Assembly (NCBI GenBank): GCA_046350355.1
Contig: JAXMAN010000001.1
Span: 62,001-126,000 of the forward strand
DNA: 64,000 nt
Direction of reading: 5' to 3'
Source of the DNA: UBA966 sp046350355
GTDB lineage: Bacteria; Planctomycetota; Phycisphaerae; Phycisphaerales; SM1A02
The position numbers were made by a program, and so were the translations under genes. Every line of letters starts with the position of its first letter. The stretch's first letter is position 1. The notes beneath the pieces are model-generated. The model was not told the origin of the DNA and did no database searches. It worked only from the letters and a program-made list of their open reading frames with translations. Positions 15,896 through 23,656 of this stretch are shown here, one piece after another.

Positions 15896-18021
15896 CCGCC
15901 GCCGCGCCGGCGCCAGCGACCCGACAGCCCACCTGCCGGGGAGCCCGCTGCGCGCGGAGACTGCGCGGACATACCGCTTTCAGCCTCGTTGGATGCATCC
16001 CCGACGTCCTCGCCGAGAATCCCCTTCAGCAGTGCATCCCCGGGCAGCGGTGCCGGTAAGCCGGGAGCGCTCGTGCCGCCTCCCGGTGCGCGCTGCCATC
16101 CCGAACGCTGCCACAGCCGATCGTGCTCCGCACGGTCGGCCGCCTCGCGTTGCGCACGGCGCTTCGCTTCGTCGTTCGCGGTGGACTTCCACGCGCGATC
16201 GCGTTCGGCGCGGTCGGCGGCGTCGCGCTTCTCGCGGCGCTTGGCCTCCTCCTCGCCGAGCGAGCGCCACTCGTGCGCCTTGCGGTCGCGCTCTTCCTTC
16301 TCGCGGTCGGCGAGCGTCTTCCACTGCTTCTTCTCGCGGTCCTCGGCCATGCGCTCGCCGAGGGACTTCCATTCCTTCTGCTCGATGGGGCGCGGACCGG
16401 CGTCGGCGCCACCCGCGGGAGGCGTGGATGCGGGCGGCGCGTCCGCTGGCGGCGGTTCCGTTGGCGGGGGCGGCGGAGGCGGCGGAGGCTCGACAGGCGG
16501 CGCAGGAGGATCCTCGGCGAACGGTTCCTCCTCCATCGGCGGGCCCGCGTCGGCGGGACTCGGCGCGCGCGGATCCTCCTGCGCGTCCTCCTGCGCATCC
16601 TCCTGCGCCGCTGCGAGGCCCGCGGCCACCGGCAGCAGCGTGCAGTCGCGGATGCTCGCAAAGCGCGGCGGATTCTCGGCCAGATCGACCACGATCTCCC
16701 ACACCTGCACGCCGTGCAGCCGGCCGTCGCCGCGCACATGGTCGACGACGCCCGTCGCGACGCGCGCGCGCCAGAGCCACGAACGCGCGCACAGCCCGCC
16801 GACGACGCCCTCGAACTGCTCCGGCGTCAGCACGCCGCGCGCGACCGGCCAGGCGATCGAGCTGCGCGCCGCCGCATCGAGCGCGCCGCGCTCCTGCACG
16901 AGCCGCGCGGCGAGCGCCTCGTCGAGCCCCGGCAGCGTGCGCAGCACCTCCGCCGGCGCGTGCATGAGATCGATGCGCCCCGCCTCGATCGGCTCGGCGC
17001 CGCAGACGACCGCGTCGAAGACCGGGCCCCACTGCGCGACGGGCACCTGCGCCAGCCGCAGCGCGCGCGCCAGGTCGCCCTCGTTCGCGGGCGCCTTGCC
17101 GCCGAGCGCGTCGCGCAGCCGCGCGCCGACGCCCGACTGCGACGCGCCGTCCACCGCCTGCAGCGCGGCCTCGCTCCAATCCTCGCCGATGGGCACGCGC
17201 GGACCGGGCGCGCCCTGGACGCTGCCGATCGCGCGCTGCGCGCCGAAGGGCGTGAGCACATCCGCCAGCACGAGCGGACGCACGCCGGAGTCGCCCGGCG
17301 ACGCGTGCGCCGCGCCGCCAGCGCCGCCACCGCCACCTGCGCCGATCCGCGCGCCCGCGCCCGCGCCCGCGCCACCACGCCCGCCGCCGCCCGCGCCACC
17401 CACGCCACCCGCGCTGATGCGCCGCACGCCGTCCGCGATCGACGACGCCGCGGGCCCGAGCACCACCGACATCGGCAGCCCCGATTCGGGCGCGACCAGC
17501 ACCTCGATCGCGTCGCTGCCATCGCGCCGCGCGAGCGCCGCCTCCGCCGCCGCCGCGCCGACGACGCCCGTGCCCGCGAGCTGCTCCGCCGTCACCGCGC
17601 CCAGCGGCAGCTTCGCCAGCTCCGCGACGACGCGCTCGCCCGCGGGCCCCAGCGGCAGCAGGCGCGCGACCGCCTCGTAGCCGTCGGCTTCGTAGAGGAG
17701 CAGCTCCTCGGGAAGCTCGGGAATCTCGCCGTCCAGGATCGCCGTGCGCTGCTGCGCGAGCAGCGACGCGACCGCCTGCGCGCCGCTCCACGCGTTCGCG
17801 CGCTGCTGCGTGCGGTCGTGCATCGCGGAGAGCCCCGCCTGCTCGGCCTCCGCCGCGGCCAGCAATCCCGCGCCCACCAGCGCCGCGACGCCGAGCACGA
17901 CGATGACCGCGAGCATGACCATCGCGCGGCGCGAGGGCCGCGCACGCAGCGCATCCGGCGCGCGCATCGCGCGCGGCGCGCCAAGCGCCACCACCGCCGC
18001 ACTCGTCCGCCACCGCATCAC
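15892..18021 (-). CDS. gspK: GspK-like minor pseudopilin with long Pro-rich and charged C-terminal extension
   Basis: This 709-residue protein has an N-terminal hydrophobic helix (AMVMLAVIVVLGVAALVGAGLLAAAEAEQA) as in GspK, with residues PSRRAM before it but no classical GFTLLE site. A Gly/Ala-rich loop (about 205-240) is followed by the GspK signature region LMHAPAEVLRTLPGLDEALAARLVQER, a helix-hairpin-helix-like segment. After the normal GspK end come an acidic/Pro stretch, including nine consecutive prolines, and about 110 residues of charged sequence with EWKSLGE, QWKTLADRE, EWRSLGEEEAKRREK and DRAWKS repeats, probably a coiled coil. GspK usually has about 330 residues, so the C-terminal half is an extension. 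It overlaps both neighbours by 4 nt. Confidence 0.75.
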   Translation of the reverse strand: MMRWRTSAAVVALGAPRAMRAPDALRARPSRRAMVMLAVIVVLGVAALVGAGLLAAAEAEQAGLSAMHDRTQQRANAWSGAQAVASLLAQQRTAILDGEIPELPEELLLYEADGYEAVARLLPLGPAGERVVAELAKLPLGAVTAEQLAGTGVVGAAAAEAALARRDGSDAIEVLVAPESGLPMSVVLGPAASSIADGVRRISAGGVGGAGGGGRGGAGAGAGARIGAGGGGGAGGAAHASPGDSGVRPLVLADVLTPFGAQRAIGSVQGAPGPRVPIGEDWSEAALQAVDGASQSGVGARLRDALGGKAPANEGDLARALRLAQVPVAQWGPVFDAVVCGAEPIEAGRIDLMHAPAEVLRTLPGLDEALAARLVQERGALDAAARSSIAWPVARGVLTPEQFEGVVGGLCARSWLWRARVATGVVDHVRGDGRLHGVQVWEIVVDLAENPPRFASIRDCTLLPVAAGLAAAQEDAQEDAQEDPRAPSPADAGPPMEEEPFAEDPPAPPVEPPPPPPPPPTEPPPADAPPASTPPAGGADAGPRPIEQKEWKSLGERMAEDREKKQWKTLADREKEERDRKAHEWRSLGEEEAKRREKRDAADRAERDRAWKSTANDEAKRRAQREAADRAEHDRLWQRSGWQRAPGGGTSAPGLPAPLPGDALLKGILGEDVGDASNEAESGMSAQSPRAAGSPAGGLSGRWRRRGGG

Positions 18022-18692
18022 GATCCCGCCCCCGATCCCGCATCCGGCACCGCGAAGACGCGCTGCCGATCCGGCGGACCGAGCGAATCCACGAGGCTCT
18101 CCGCGGCCTCGTCGCCGCCCGCGCGCGCCGGCGTCGGCTCCGACGCCTCCGCATCGCTCGCGCCCGCCTCATCCGACACCGGCGCGCCGAACCAGATCGA
18201 GACCTCCACCGCGCGCGGCAGCGCGCCCGCCGCGAGCGAATCGAAGCTGTCCGTCCAGCCATCCTCGCCGAGGAATCGCACATGCAGCGCGCGCACCGAC
18301 GCGGGCAGCGTGCTGCTCGCGCCGCCGCGGCGCACCACCAGCGACGATCCCTCCGCGGCGATCTCCGTGCGCGAGAGCGGCGCGAATGCCGCGCGCGCGA
18401 GCTGCTTCACCGAGCCCGCGCCCGCATCCGTCCGCGAGCTCAGCAGCCGCAGCGAGCCATCGCCGCCCGCGATCCCCGCGCCCATCGCGCCGCCGTCGAC
18501 GACCGCCGTCTGCAGCGCGGTCTCGACCGCGCCGAAGACCGCGTCCGCCGTGCGCGTCTGCGCCGCGGCGCGCATCGCGTGCGCGCGCGTGCGGCCCAGA
18601 TCCTCCAGGAAGAGCGCGAGGCCGCCCGCCAGCAGCACGAGCATGCCGACGGCCACGAGCACCTCCAGCAGCGTGAAGGCGCGCCGCTTCAT
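18018..18692 (-). CDS. gspJ: GspJ-like minor pseudopilin
   Basis: This 224-residue protein starts MKRRAFTLLEVLVAVGMLVLLAGGLALF, a full type IV prepilin leader: basic n-region, cleavage expected before or near F (A-F-T-L-L-E), and Glu at +5. The rest is a mixed pilin head without a sharper signature; order in the operon (H, I, J, K) assigns it to the GspJ position. The C-terminal 45 residues are acidic and low in complexity. In type II systems GspJ joins GspI and GspK in the tip complex that starts pseudopilus growth. Its ATG overlaps the stop of the GspI-like gene and its stop overlaps the start of the GspK-like gene. Confidence 0.75.
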   Translation of the reverse strand: MKRRAFTLLEVLVAVGMLVLLAGGLALFLEDLGRTRAHAMRAAAQTRTADAVFGAVETALQTAVVDGGAMGAGIAGGDGSLRLLSSRTDAGAGSVKQLARAAFAPLSRTEIAAEGSSLVVRRGGASSTLPASVRALHVRFLGEDGWTDSFDSLAAGALPRAVEVSIWFGAPVSDEAGASDAEASEPTPARAGGDEAAESLVDSLGPPDRQRVFAVPDAGSGAGS

Positions 18693-19216
18693 CGCGAGAG
18701 CTCCGGTCGCGGCGCCTCCGGCGCGCGCGTCCCTTCGCCGCCATCGGTGCGCACGAGCTGCCGCAGCACCGCCAGCCGCTGCGGCCCCGACGATCCACCG
18801 CCGCCGTTGCCCAGCAACTGCGCCGTCGCCGAGGGGCGCGCGGCCTCGTCAAAGACCTGCACGACCGCGAGCGAAAGCCCGGGATAGTCGCTGGGCTCGA
18901 GCGCCGTCTCCACGCGCAGGCCGGTGCGCGGATCGCCCGCCGCGGCGCCCGCGGCGCCCGCCGCGCCCACCCCGCCGATCGCCGGCTCCGCCGCGCCACC
19001 CATCGCCCCCGCGTCGAGCCCCGCCTCCATCGACGCCAGCGCCGACCGCGCGAGATCCATCGCCACCGCGCGCCGCGCATCGCGCGCGCCGGAGGCGAGC
19101 GCCTCGTCCACCACCGACAGCACGACGACGCCCGCGAAGGCGAAGACCCCGATCGCCAGCAGCACTTCAAGGAGGATCGAGCCGCGCCCACGGCCCGCGC
19201 GACGCGCCGCGCTCAC
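18689..19216 (-). CDS. gspI: GspI-like minor pseudopilin
   Basis: This protein has about 175 residues. The start chosen is GTG at 19216 because it overlaps the previous stop (GTGA) and places the prepilin helix correctly: VSAARRAGRGRGSILLEVLLAIGVFAFAGVVVLSVVDEA. The G-S-I-L-L-E motif is the peptidase site with Glu at +5. The sequence after it (ARRAVAMDLARSALASMEAGL) resembles the GspI/PilV pattern of A...A..LA...L...E. The head carries Gly/Ala-rich insertions. It probably belongs to the pseudopilus tip complex with the adjacent GspJ- and GspK-like proteins. Confidence 0.7.
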   Translation of the reverse strand: MSAARRAGRGRGSILLEVLLAIGVFAFAGVVVLSVVDEALASGARDARRAVAMDLARSALASMEAGLDAGAMGGAAEPAIGGVGAAGAAGAAAGDPRTGLRVETALEPSDYPGLSLAVVQVFDEAARPSATAQLLGNGGGGSSGPQRLAVLRQLVRTDGGEGTRAPEAPRPELSR

Positions 19217-19911
19217 GGCTCGCTCCGCGAGACCTCGCCCAGCAGCGGATCGATGCGCAGGCGCGCGGCTCGGCCGCCCGCCGTCACCCACAGGTCGCGC
19301 GCTGCGGCGGCGCTCCCGTCGGGAAGGAAGATCGCGATGCGCTCGGGCCCCGATGCGGCGGCGAACTCGGGCCGCGCCAGCAGCGCCGCGGCGCCCGCGT
19401 GCGCGCCGTCGAAGACGGGCGCCTCCAGGTCCGCGCGCGCGTCGCTTCCCAGCTCTACGCGCGCCCACGGCTCGGCGATCGCGCCCGGCTCGCCCGATTC
19501 GCCCGACGCGTCCACGCTCGCACCCACGCGCTCGGCGACCGCCTCGACGCGGTCGCGCATGCGCGCGGCCATCGCCTGCGCCGCGCGCGTGCCGCGCAGC
19601 GCCGAGGCCATGCCGTCCGCGCTGGGCGCCGCGTCGGCGCCCGCGTCCTCGGCGGCCAGCGCGAGCAGGTCGACCACGCGCGCCTCGATGCGCGCGCCGT
19701 CCTCGACCACTCGCAGCTCCACCGCGCATCCTTCGCGCTGCGCGTACGCGCGCGCGCTCGCGGCCTGCGCCTCGACGGCGTCCACCGCCGACTCGTACGC
19801 CTGCCGGTCGAGCATCTGCGTCCCGTACGGAAGCGCCACCGCCGAGAGCGCCACGACGACGCCCACGACGACGAGCAGCTCGATCAGGGTGAATGCGCGG
19901 CGGGCGCCCAT
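19213..19911 (-). CDS. gspH: GspH-like minor pseudopilin
   Basis: This 232-residue protein begins MGARRAFTLIELLVVVGVVVALSAVALPYGTQMLD, a typical prepilin leader (A-F-T-L-I-E-L-L) with cleavage before or near F and Glu at +5. The region QAYESAVDAVEAQAASARAYAQREG is like the GspH/FimT pattern of a long helix in which Ala and small residues face the core. The head is longer than usual because of an Ala/Asp-rich loop (about 95-150). It follows GspG by 4 nt, and its stop overlaps the GTG start of the GspI-like gene, so it belongs to the same transcript. Confidence 0.75.
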   Translation of the reverse strand: MGARRAFTLIELLVVVGVVVALSAVALPYGTQMLDRQAYESAVDAVEAQAASARAYAQREGCAVELRVVEDGARIEARVVDLLALAAEDAGADAAPSADGMASALRGTRAAQAMAARMRDRVEAVAERVGASVDASGESGEPGAIAEPWARVELGSDARADLEAPVFDGAHAGAAALLARPEFAAASGPERIAIFLPDGSAAAARDLWVTAGGRAARLRIDPLLGEVSRSEP

Positions 19912-19915
19912 CGCG

Positions 19916-20473
19916 CTACCTCGCGCCGCCCGAGCCCGCCGACGAGGAGCCGGCGCTGCCCGTGCCGCCGCCGGAGGAGAAGTCGTTGAAGTCCCCCTCG
20001 CCGCCGCCCTTGCCCTTCACGAGCGAGATGTCGTCGGCGGTGCCTTCCTGGCCGTCGGGACCGACGCTGACGATGTCGAAGCCGAAGCTCGAGCCCTCGC
20101 CCTCTCCGTTGGGGACATAGATCCACTCGTGACCCCACATGTCCTTGGGGATCGCCTGCTCCAGGTACGGGCCGGCCCAGCGCGAGGCGACCTCCTCGGA
20201 GAGTCCGCTCTTGTCCCACAGGACGGCGATCCCCTCCTCCTGCGTCGGCAGGCGCTTGACATCGTTCTTGAACATGAGCAGCGCCTTCTTGATGGCCTGC
20301 ATCTGCACGGTCTGCGTCCCCTCGTACGCCTTGTCGGCCTGGCCCGAGAGGTTGTAGAGCACGATGCCGCCCAGCGCGAGCAGGATGCCGATGACGATCA
20401 GCAGCTCGAGGATGGTGAAGCCGCGGCGCGTGGCGCGCGGACGGCGGAATCGCGGACTCGTGGTCGGTGGCAT
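19916..20473 (-). CDS. gspG: GspG major pseudopilin
   Basis: This protein has 185 residues from the ATG at 20473 (MPPTTSPRFRR), picked because it gives a normal short basic leader before GFTILELLIVIGILLALGGIVLYNLSGQADKA. That segment has the full prepilin site with Glu at +5 and the G..DKA turn seen in GspG. The body follows the family closely: QAIKKALLMFKNDVKRLPTQEEGIAVL, GPYLEQAIPKDMWGHEWIY, and the C-terminal calcium-loop-like SVGPDGQEGTADDI. A Gly/Ser tail replaces the usual end. GspG is the main subunit of the type II pseudopilus and is processed and methylated by a prepilin peptidase, which is not found in this window. Confidence 0.92.
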   Translation of the reverse strand: MPPTTSPRFRRPRATRRGFTILELLIVIGILLALGGIVLYNLSGQADKAYEGTQTVQMQAIKKALLMFKNDVKRLPTQEEGIAVLWDKSGLSEEVASRWAGPYLEQAIPKDMWGHEWIYVPNGEGEGSSFGFDIVSVGPDGQEGTADDISLVKGKGGGEGDFNDFSSGGGTGSAGSSSAGSGGAR

Positions 20474-20514
20474 GCGGGTCTCCGGGGAACCGCAGGCATA
20501 CCGATCCGGCCCCG

Positions 20515-20540
20515 GGGGGTTGCAGACCCGGATAACCCCC
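20515..20540. other. Hairpin between the TPR-like gene and gspG
   Basis: GGGGGTT (20515-20521) and AACCCCC (20534-20540) form a 7-bp inverted repeat with a 12-nt loop, just past the stop of the upstream minus-strand gene. No U-run follows it on the minus strand, so it is not a convincing intrinsic terminator. It could pause transcription or protect an mRNA end, giving separate control of gspG. Confidence 0.35.
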
Positions 20541-20541
20541 G

Positions 20542-21423
20542 TCACTGGCCCTGTGCGAGCAGTTCCGCGAGCACTTGGCGATAGACCGAGCGGGTGTCCT
20601 CGTCCGGTGCCAGGGCGACCGCCCGCCGCAGGTCGGCGAGCGCCTGCGAGAGGTCGCCGGACCCCGACCGCGCGATGCCGCGCAGGTAGAGCAGGTAGGA
20701 GCGGTAGTAGCGACTGCCCTCATCCCCGCCCTTCGCAAGCCCCATCACACGGGTGGCGACCTCGATCGCGCGCTCGTTCTGCTCGTCGCTGACGAGCGCT
20801 CCGACGACGTCCGTCTGCACCGAGACGGGGATGTCCAGCCCCTGCTCCAGCGCGAGCGTCAGCTCGCGGTCCGCGCGCGCGGCGTCCTCCGCGGCGATGG
20901 CGTCCTCGATGGCCAGCGCGTGCGCGAGCGCCTGCACCGCCGTCGAGTCGGGGAGCCGCTTCTGGTACTGCGCCACGAGCTCCGCCGCGTGCTCGCGGTC
21001 GTCCTCCTCGAGCGCGCCCATGACCGCGGCGTAGGCGTCCGCCTCGATCTCCTCGGGCGGCTGCGAGGCGTCGCCCATCTCGGGCGCGTCGGGCGCCTGC
21101 GCGGAGGGCGCGGGCGCCGCGTCGCCCGTGCTCGGCGCCGGCGAGCGCTGCCCGTGAAGCTGCATCGAGAACTGCGCGCGCGTGCCGGAGCTGCGCGAGG
21201 CGCTCTGCGACGACATCGTCCCCACCAGCACGCCCACCGCCACCAGCGCGCCCGCGGCGCAGATCACCGCGCCCGTCGCGAATCCGACGATGAAGCCGAT
21301 CCCGAAGCGCGAGGAGGCCGCCGGCTGCACGCTTCCGGGCGGATAGACCACCGTGCCCTGCGACGGGAAGCCGCCAGTGGGCTGCTGCTGCTGGAACGGG
21401 TGGGGCGGCGGGACGCTGCTCAT
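20542..21423 (-). CDS. Membrane-anchored TPR-like protein
   Basis: This 293-residue protein has a Pro/Gln-rich cytoplasmic N-terminus (about 1-38), one membrane helix (FGIGFIVGFATGAVICAAGALVAVGVLVG, about 40-68), an Ala/Pro/Ser linker, and a helical C-terminal half. The end reads YYRSYLLYLRGIARSGSGDLSQALADLRRAVALAPDEDTRSVYRQVLAEL, with the A-L...A..L.P spacing of a tetratricopeptide repeat. It lies between gspF and gspG in the same direction, so a scaffold role in the secretion machine is possible, similar in place to PilF/PilW-like TPR proteins but of opposite topology. No specific family was recognised. Confidence 0.65.
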   Translation of the reverse strand: MSSVPPPHPFQQQQPTGGFPSQGTVVYPPGSVQPAASSRFGIGFIVGFATGAVICAAGALVAVGVLVGTMSSQSASRSSGTRAQFSMQLHGQRSPAPSTGDAAPAPSAQAPDAPEMGDASQPPEEIEADAYAAVMGALEEDDREHAAELVAQYQKRLPDSTAVQALAHALAIEDAIAAEDAARADRELTLALEQGLDIPVSVQTDVVGALVSDEQNERAIEVATRVMGLAKGGDEGSRYYRSYLLYLRGIARSGSGDLSQALADLRRAVALAPDEDTRSVYRQVLAELLAQGQ

Positions 21424-21447
21424 TGCGCGCAGCCTACGCGCGCCCGC

Positions 21448-22626
21448 CTACGCCTGGTTGCCAAGCTGCAGCATCGGCAGCACCAGCGCCAGGAAGATGG
21501 AGAGCACGACCGCGGCCAGGAAGAGCAGCAGCGCGGGCTCCATGAGCTTGACCGCCATCGCCAGGGCGCGGTCCACGCGCTTCTCCAGCGTGTCCGCGAC
21601 CCCCGAGAGGACTGACGCGAGGTTGTTGGCGCTCTCGCCCATCGCGATCATCTCGACCACGTCCTCCTCGAAGAAGCCGCTTTCGCCGAGCGGGCGCGCG
21701 AGCGGCTCGCCCGCGCGGACCGCCTCGGTGGCGCGCTCGACGGCGTCGGCGAGCGCGGGATGGCCCGCGGCCTCGCGCGCGATCGTCATCGCCTGGATGA
21801 GCGGGATGCCGTTGCCCAGCAGCGTGCCGAGCACGCGCGTGAAGCGCGCGACGCAGATCGCGCGGATGAGCCCGCCGAGCTGCGGCACGCGAAGCTGCGC
21901 GTCGCGGATGCGCCGCTGGATCGCCGGCCGCCGCCACGCCCACCAGACGCCCGCCACCAGCAGCGCGGCGCCGATGAGCAGCACGGGCCAGCGCTCGACG
22001 ATGAGGTCGCTGGTCCACAGCAGCGCGCGCGTCGCCGTCGGCAGCTCCCCCTTCACGTGGAACTTCTTGAACTTGGGGACGAAGAAGACGAGCGCCGCGA
22101 GCACGATGCCGAAGCCCACCGTCAGCAGGATGACGGGATAGACGAGGTTGCCCACGACCTTGCCGCGCATCTCCGCCTGGTTCTCGATGAAGCTCGCCAG
22201 GCGCGCGAAGACATCCTCCAGGAATCCGCCGCGCTCGCCCGCGCGCACCATCGCGACCTGCACGTCGGGGAAGACATCGGGATGGCGCGCCATCGCGTCG
22301 GCCAGGCGCTCGCCCTCCTGCACGCCCTCGGCGACGGCGGCCCAGGTGCCCGCCAGGCGCGGGTTCGCGCGGCCGCGCCCCAGCAGGCGCAGCGCGCGCA
22401 GCAGCGGCACGCCCGCGCGCAGCAGGTCGCCGAGCTGCCGGTACGAGTTCGCCAGCGCTCGCGCCGGGACGCCGCGGCGTCCGCGCGCGCGCGCCGCCTC
22501 GACGCTCACGGGCGCGAGGCCACGCGCCTGCAGGTCCGCAAGCGCCGCGATCTCGCTGTCCGCGTCGACGGTGCCGCGCACGCGCGCGCCGGCGGCGTCG
22601 CGCGCCTCGTAGGCGAAGGTGGCCAC
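21448..22626 (-). CDS. gspF: GspF/PilC inner-membrane platform protein
   Basis: This 392-residue protein is close to the normal length of about 400. It begins MATFAYEARDAAGARVRGTVDADS, the standard GspF opening. Two T2SSF domains follow: the first has QLGDLLRAGVPLLRALRLLG and MVRAGERGGFLEDVFARLASFIE; the second has FTRVLGTLLGNGIPLIQAMTI and EMIAMGESANNLASVLSGVAD. Three membrane helices are visible (about 165-190, 215-235 and 360-385). GspF anchors the assembly ATPase and rotates or passes pseudopilin subunits into the pseudopilus. It is the first gene of the long minus-strand secretion operon; no GspE gene accompanies it here. Confidence 0.93.
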   Translation of the reverse strand: MATFAYEARDAAGARVRGTVDADSEIAALADLQARGLAPVSVEAARARGRRGVPARALANSYRQLGDLLRAGVPLLRALRLLGRGRANPRLAGTWAAVAEGVQEGERLADAMARHPDVFPDVQVAMVRAGERGGFLEDVFARLASFIENQAEMRGKVVGNLVYPVILLTVGFGIVLAALVFFVPKFKKFHVKGELPTATRALLWTSDLIVERWPVLLIGAALLVAGVWWAWRRPAIQRRIRDAQLRVPQLGGLIRAICVARFTRVLGTLLGNGIPLIQAMTIAREAAGHPALADAVERATEAVRAGEPLARPLGESGFFEEDVVEMIAMGESANNLASVLSGVADTLEKRVDRALAMAVKLMEPALLLFLAAVVLSIFLALVLPMLQLGNQA

Positions 22627-22678
22627 GCGCGCCCTACCCGCGTGGGGCCGGAAAGTTGCGCCCTATCCTTCCGGATCG

Positions 22679-23560
22679 ATGCGCATCGTGAGCCTGCTCC
22701 CCGCGGCGACCGAACTTCTCTACGCCGCGGGCGGCGGGGACCTGCTTGTCGGACGCAGCCACGGCTGCGACTGGCCGCCCCCCGCGCAGGCCCCCGCGCT
22801 GCAGCGGCTGCCGGCGCTCACCCGCGCGCATGCGCCCCACGCGATCGACGAAGCCGCGCTCGCGGCGCTGCGCCCGGACCTCATCCTGACGCAGGACCTG
22901 TGCCAGGCGTGCGGCGTCGACCGCGACGCCGTCGAGCGCGTCGCCGCCGGCCTCGCGACGCGCCCGCGCGTGATCTCGTTCGCGCCGCGCTCGCTCTGGC
23001 AGGTGCTCGACGACCTGCTGCTGCTGGGCGAGGCGATCGGCCGCCCCGGCCCCGCGACGCACGCCGCGACGCAGCTTCGCGACCGCGCGTGGACCGCCGC
23101 CGAGCAGGCCAGCCCCTTCACCGACGGACCGGGCGTCCTCTTCCTGGAGTGGATCGATCCGCCCTTCGTCGGCGGACACTGGACGCCGGAGCTCATCGCG
23201 ATGGCCGGCGGCGCGCACCCGCTCAACGCTCCCGGCGCGAAGAGCCGGCGCGTCGATCCCGCGGCGATCGTCGAGAGCGCGCCCGAGCGCGTCGTCGTCT
23301 GCCCGTGCAGCGTCCCGCTCGACGCCGTGCGCGCGGCGATGCCCGCGCTCGCGGCGCAGCCCTGGTGGCGCGCGCTGCCCGCCGTGCGCGACTCCCGCGA
23401 GAAGGATTCCGTGATGCTCGTGGACGGCGACCAGATGTTCAACCGCCCGGGACCGCGGCTGGTCGACGCGCTCGAGTGGCTCGCCGCGTGGATCAACGGC
23501 CGCCCCGAGATCGCCCCGCCGGGCTTCCCCTGCGAGCGCTGGCAGGCGCCGCCGGCCTGA
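22679..23560 (+). CDS. BtuF-like ABC-type binding protein without signal peptide
   Basis: This 293-residue protein starts MRIVSLLPAATELLYAAGGGDLLVGRSHGCDWPP, the opening of the class III (TroA/BtuF fold) binding domain, and continues RPDLILTQDLCQACGVDRDAVER, WQVLDDLLLLGEAIG, and VLFLEWIDPPFVGGHWTPELIAMAGG. These motifs match the cytoplasmic cobalamin-binding-protein group of the family. No signal peptide or lipobox precedes the fold, so it probably acts in the cytoplasm rather than as a transporter partner, and no permease or ATPase gene is nearby. The ligand may be a corrinoid or another metal chelate. It is transcribed divergently from gspF with a 52-bp gap. Confidence 0.8.
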   Translation: MRIVSLLPAATELLYAAGGGDLLVGRSHGCDWPPPAQAPALQRLPALTRAHAPHAIDEAALAALRPDLILTQDLCQACGVDRDAVERVAAGLATRPRVISFAPRSLWQVLDDLLLLGEAIGRPGPATHAATQLRDRAWTAAEQASPFTDGPGVLFLEWIDPPFVGGHWTPELIAMAGGAHPLNAPGAKSRRVDPAAIVESAPERVVVCPCSVPLDAVRAAMPALAAQPWWRALPAVRDSREKDSVMLVDGDQMFNRPGPRLVDALEWLAAWINGRPEIAPPGFPCERWQAPPA

Positions 23561-23603
23561 ACTGCATCTTCGGCAGGCGCGCCCCCGCACGGCGGCCCGC
23601 GCA

Positions 23604-23635
23604 GGCGTATTTTCCGGGCGTCCGCCGGGCATGCC
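23604..23635. repeat. Decayed or rearranged palindromic element
   Basis: GGCGTATTTTCC (23604-23615) matches the right end of the palindrome with the same A-to-G change seen in copy 7. GCCGGGCATGCC (23624-23635) matches its centre. The two parts are in the wrong order and 8 bp apart, as if they remain from two tandem copies. It lies between the BtuF-like gene and clpB, which point the same way. It may be a relic or a coincidence. Confidence 0.35.
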
Positions 23636-23656
23636 GTTTGCTCGCGGGGATGAACC

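Noticed and set aside
20515..20540. Intrinsic terminator upstream of gspG.
   Set aside because: The inverted repeat is real, but no U-run follows on the minus strand, so it was listed only as a hairpin.
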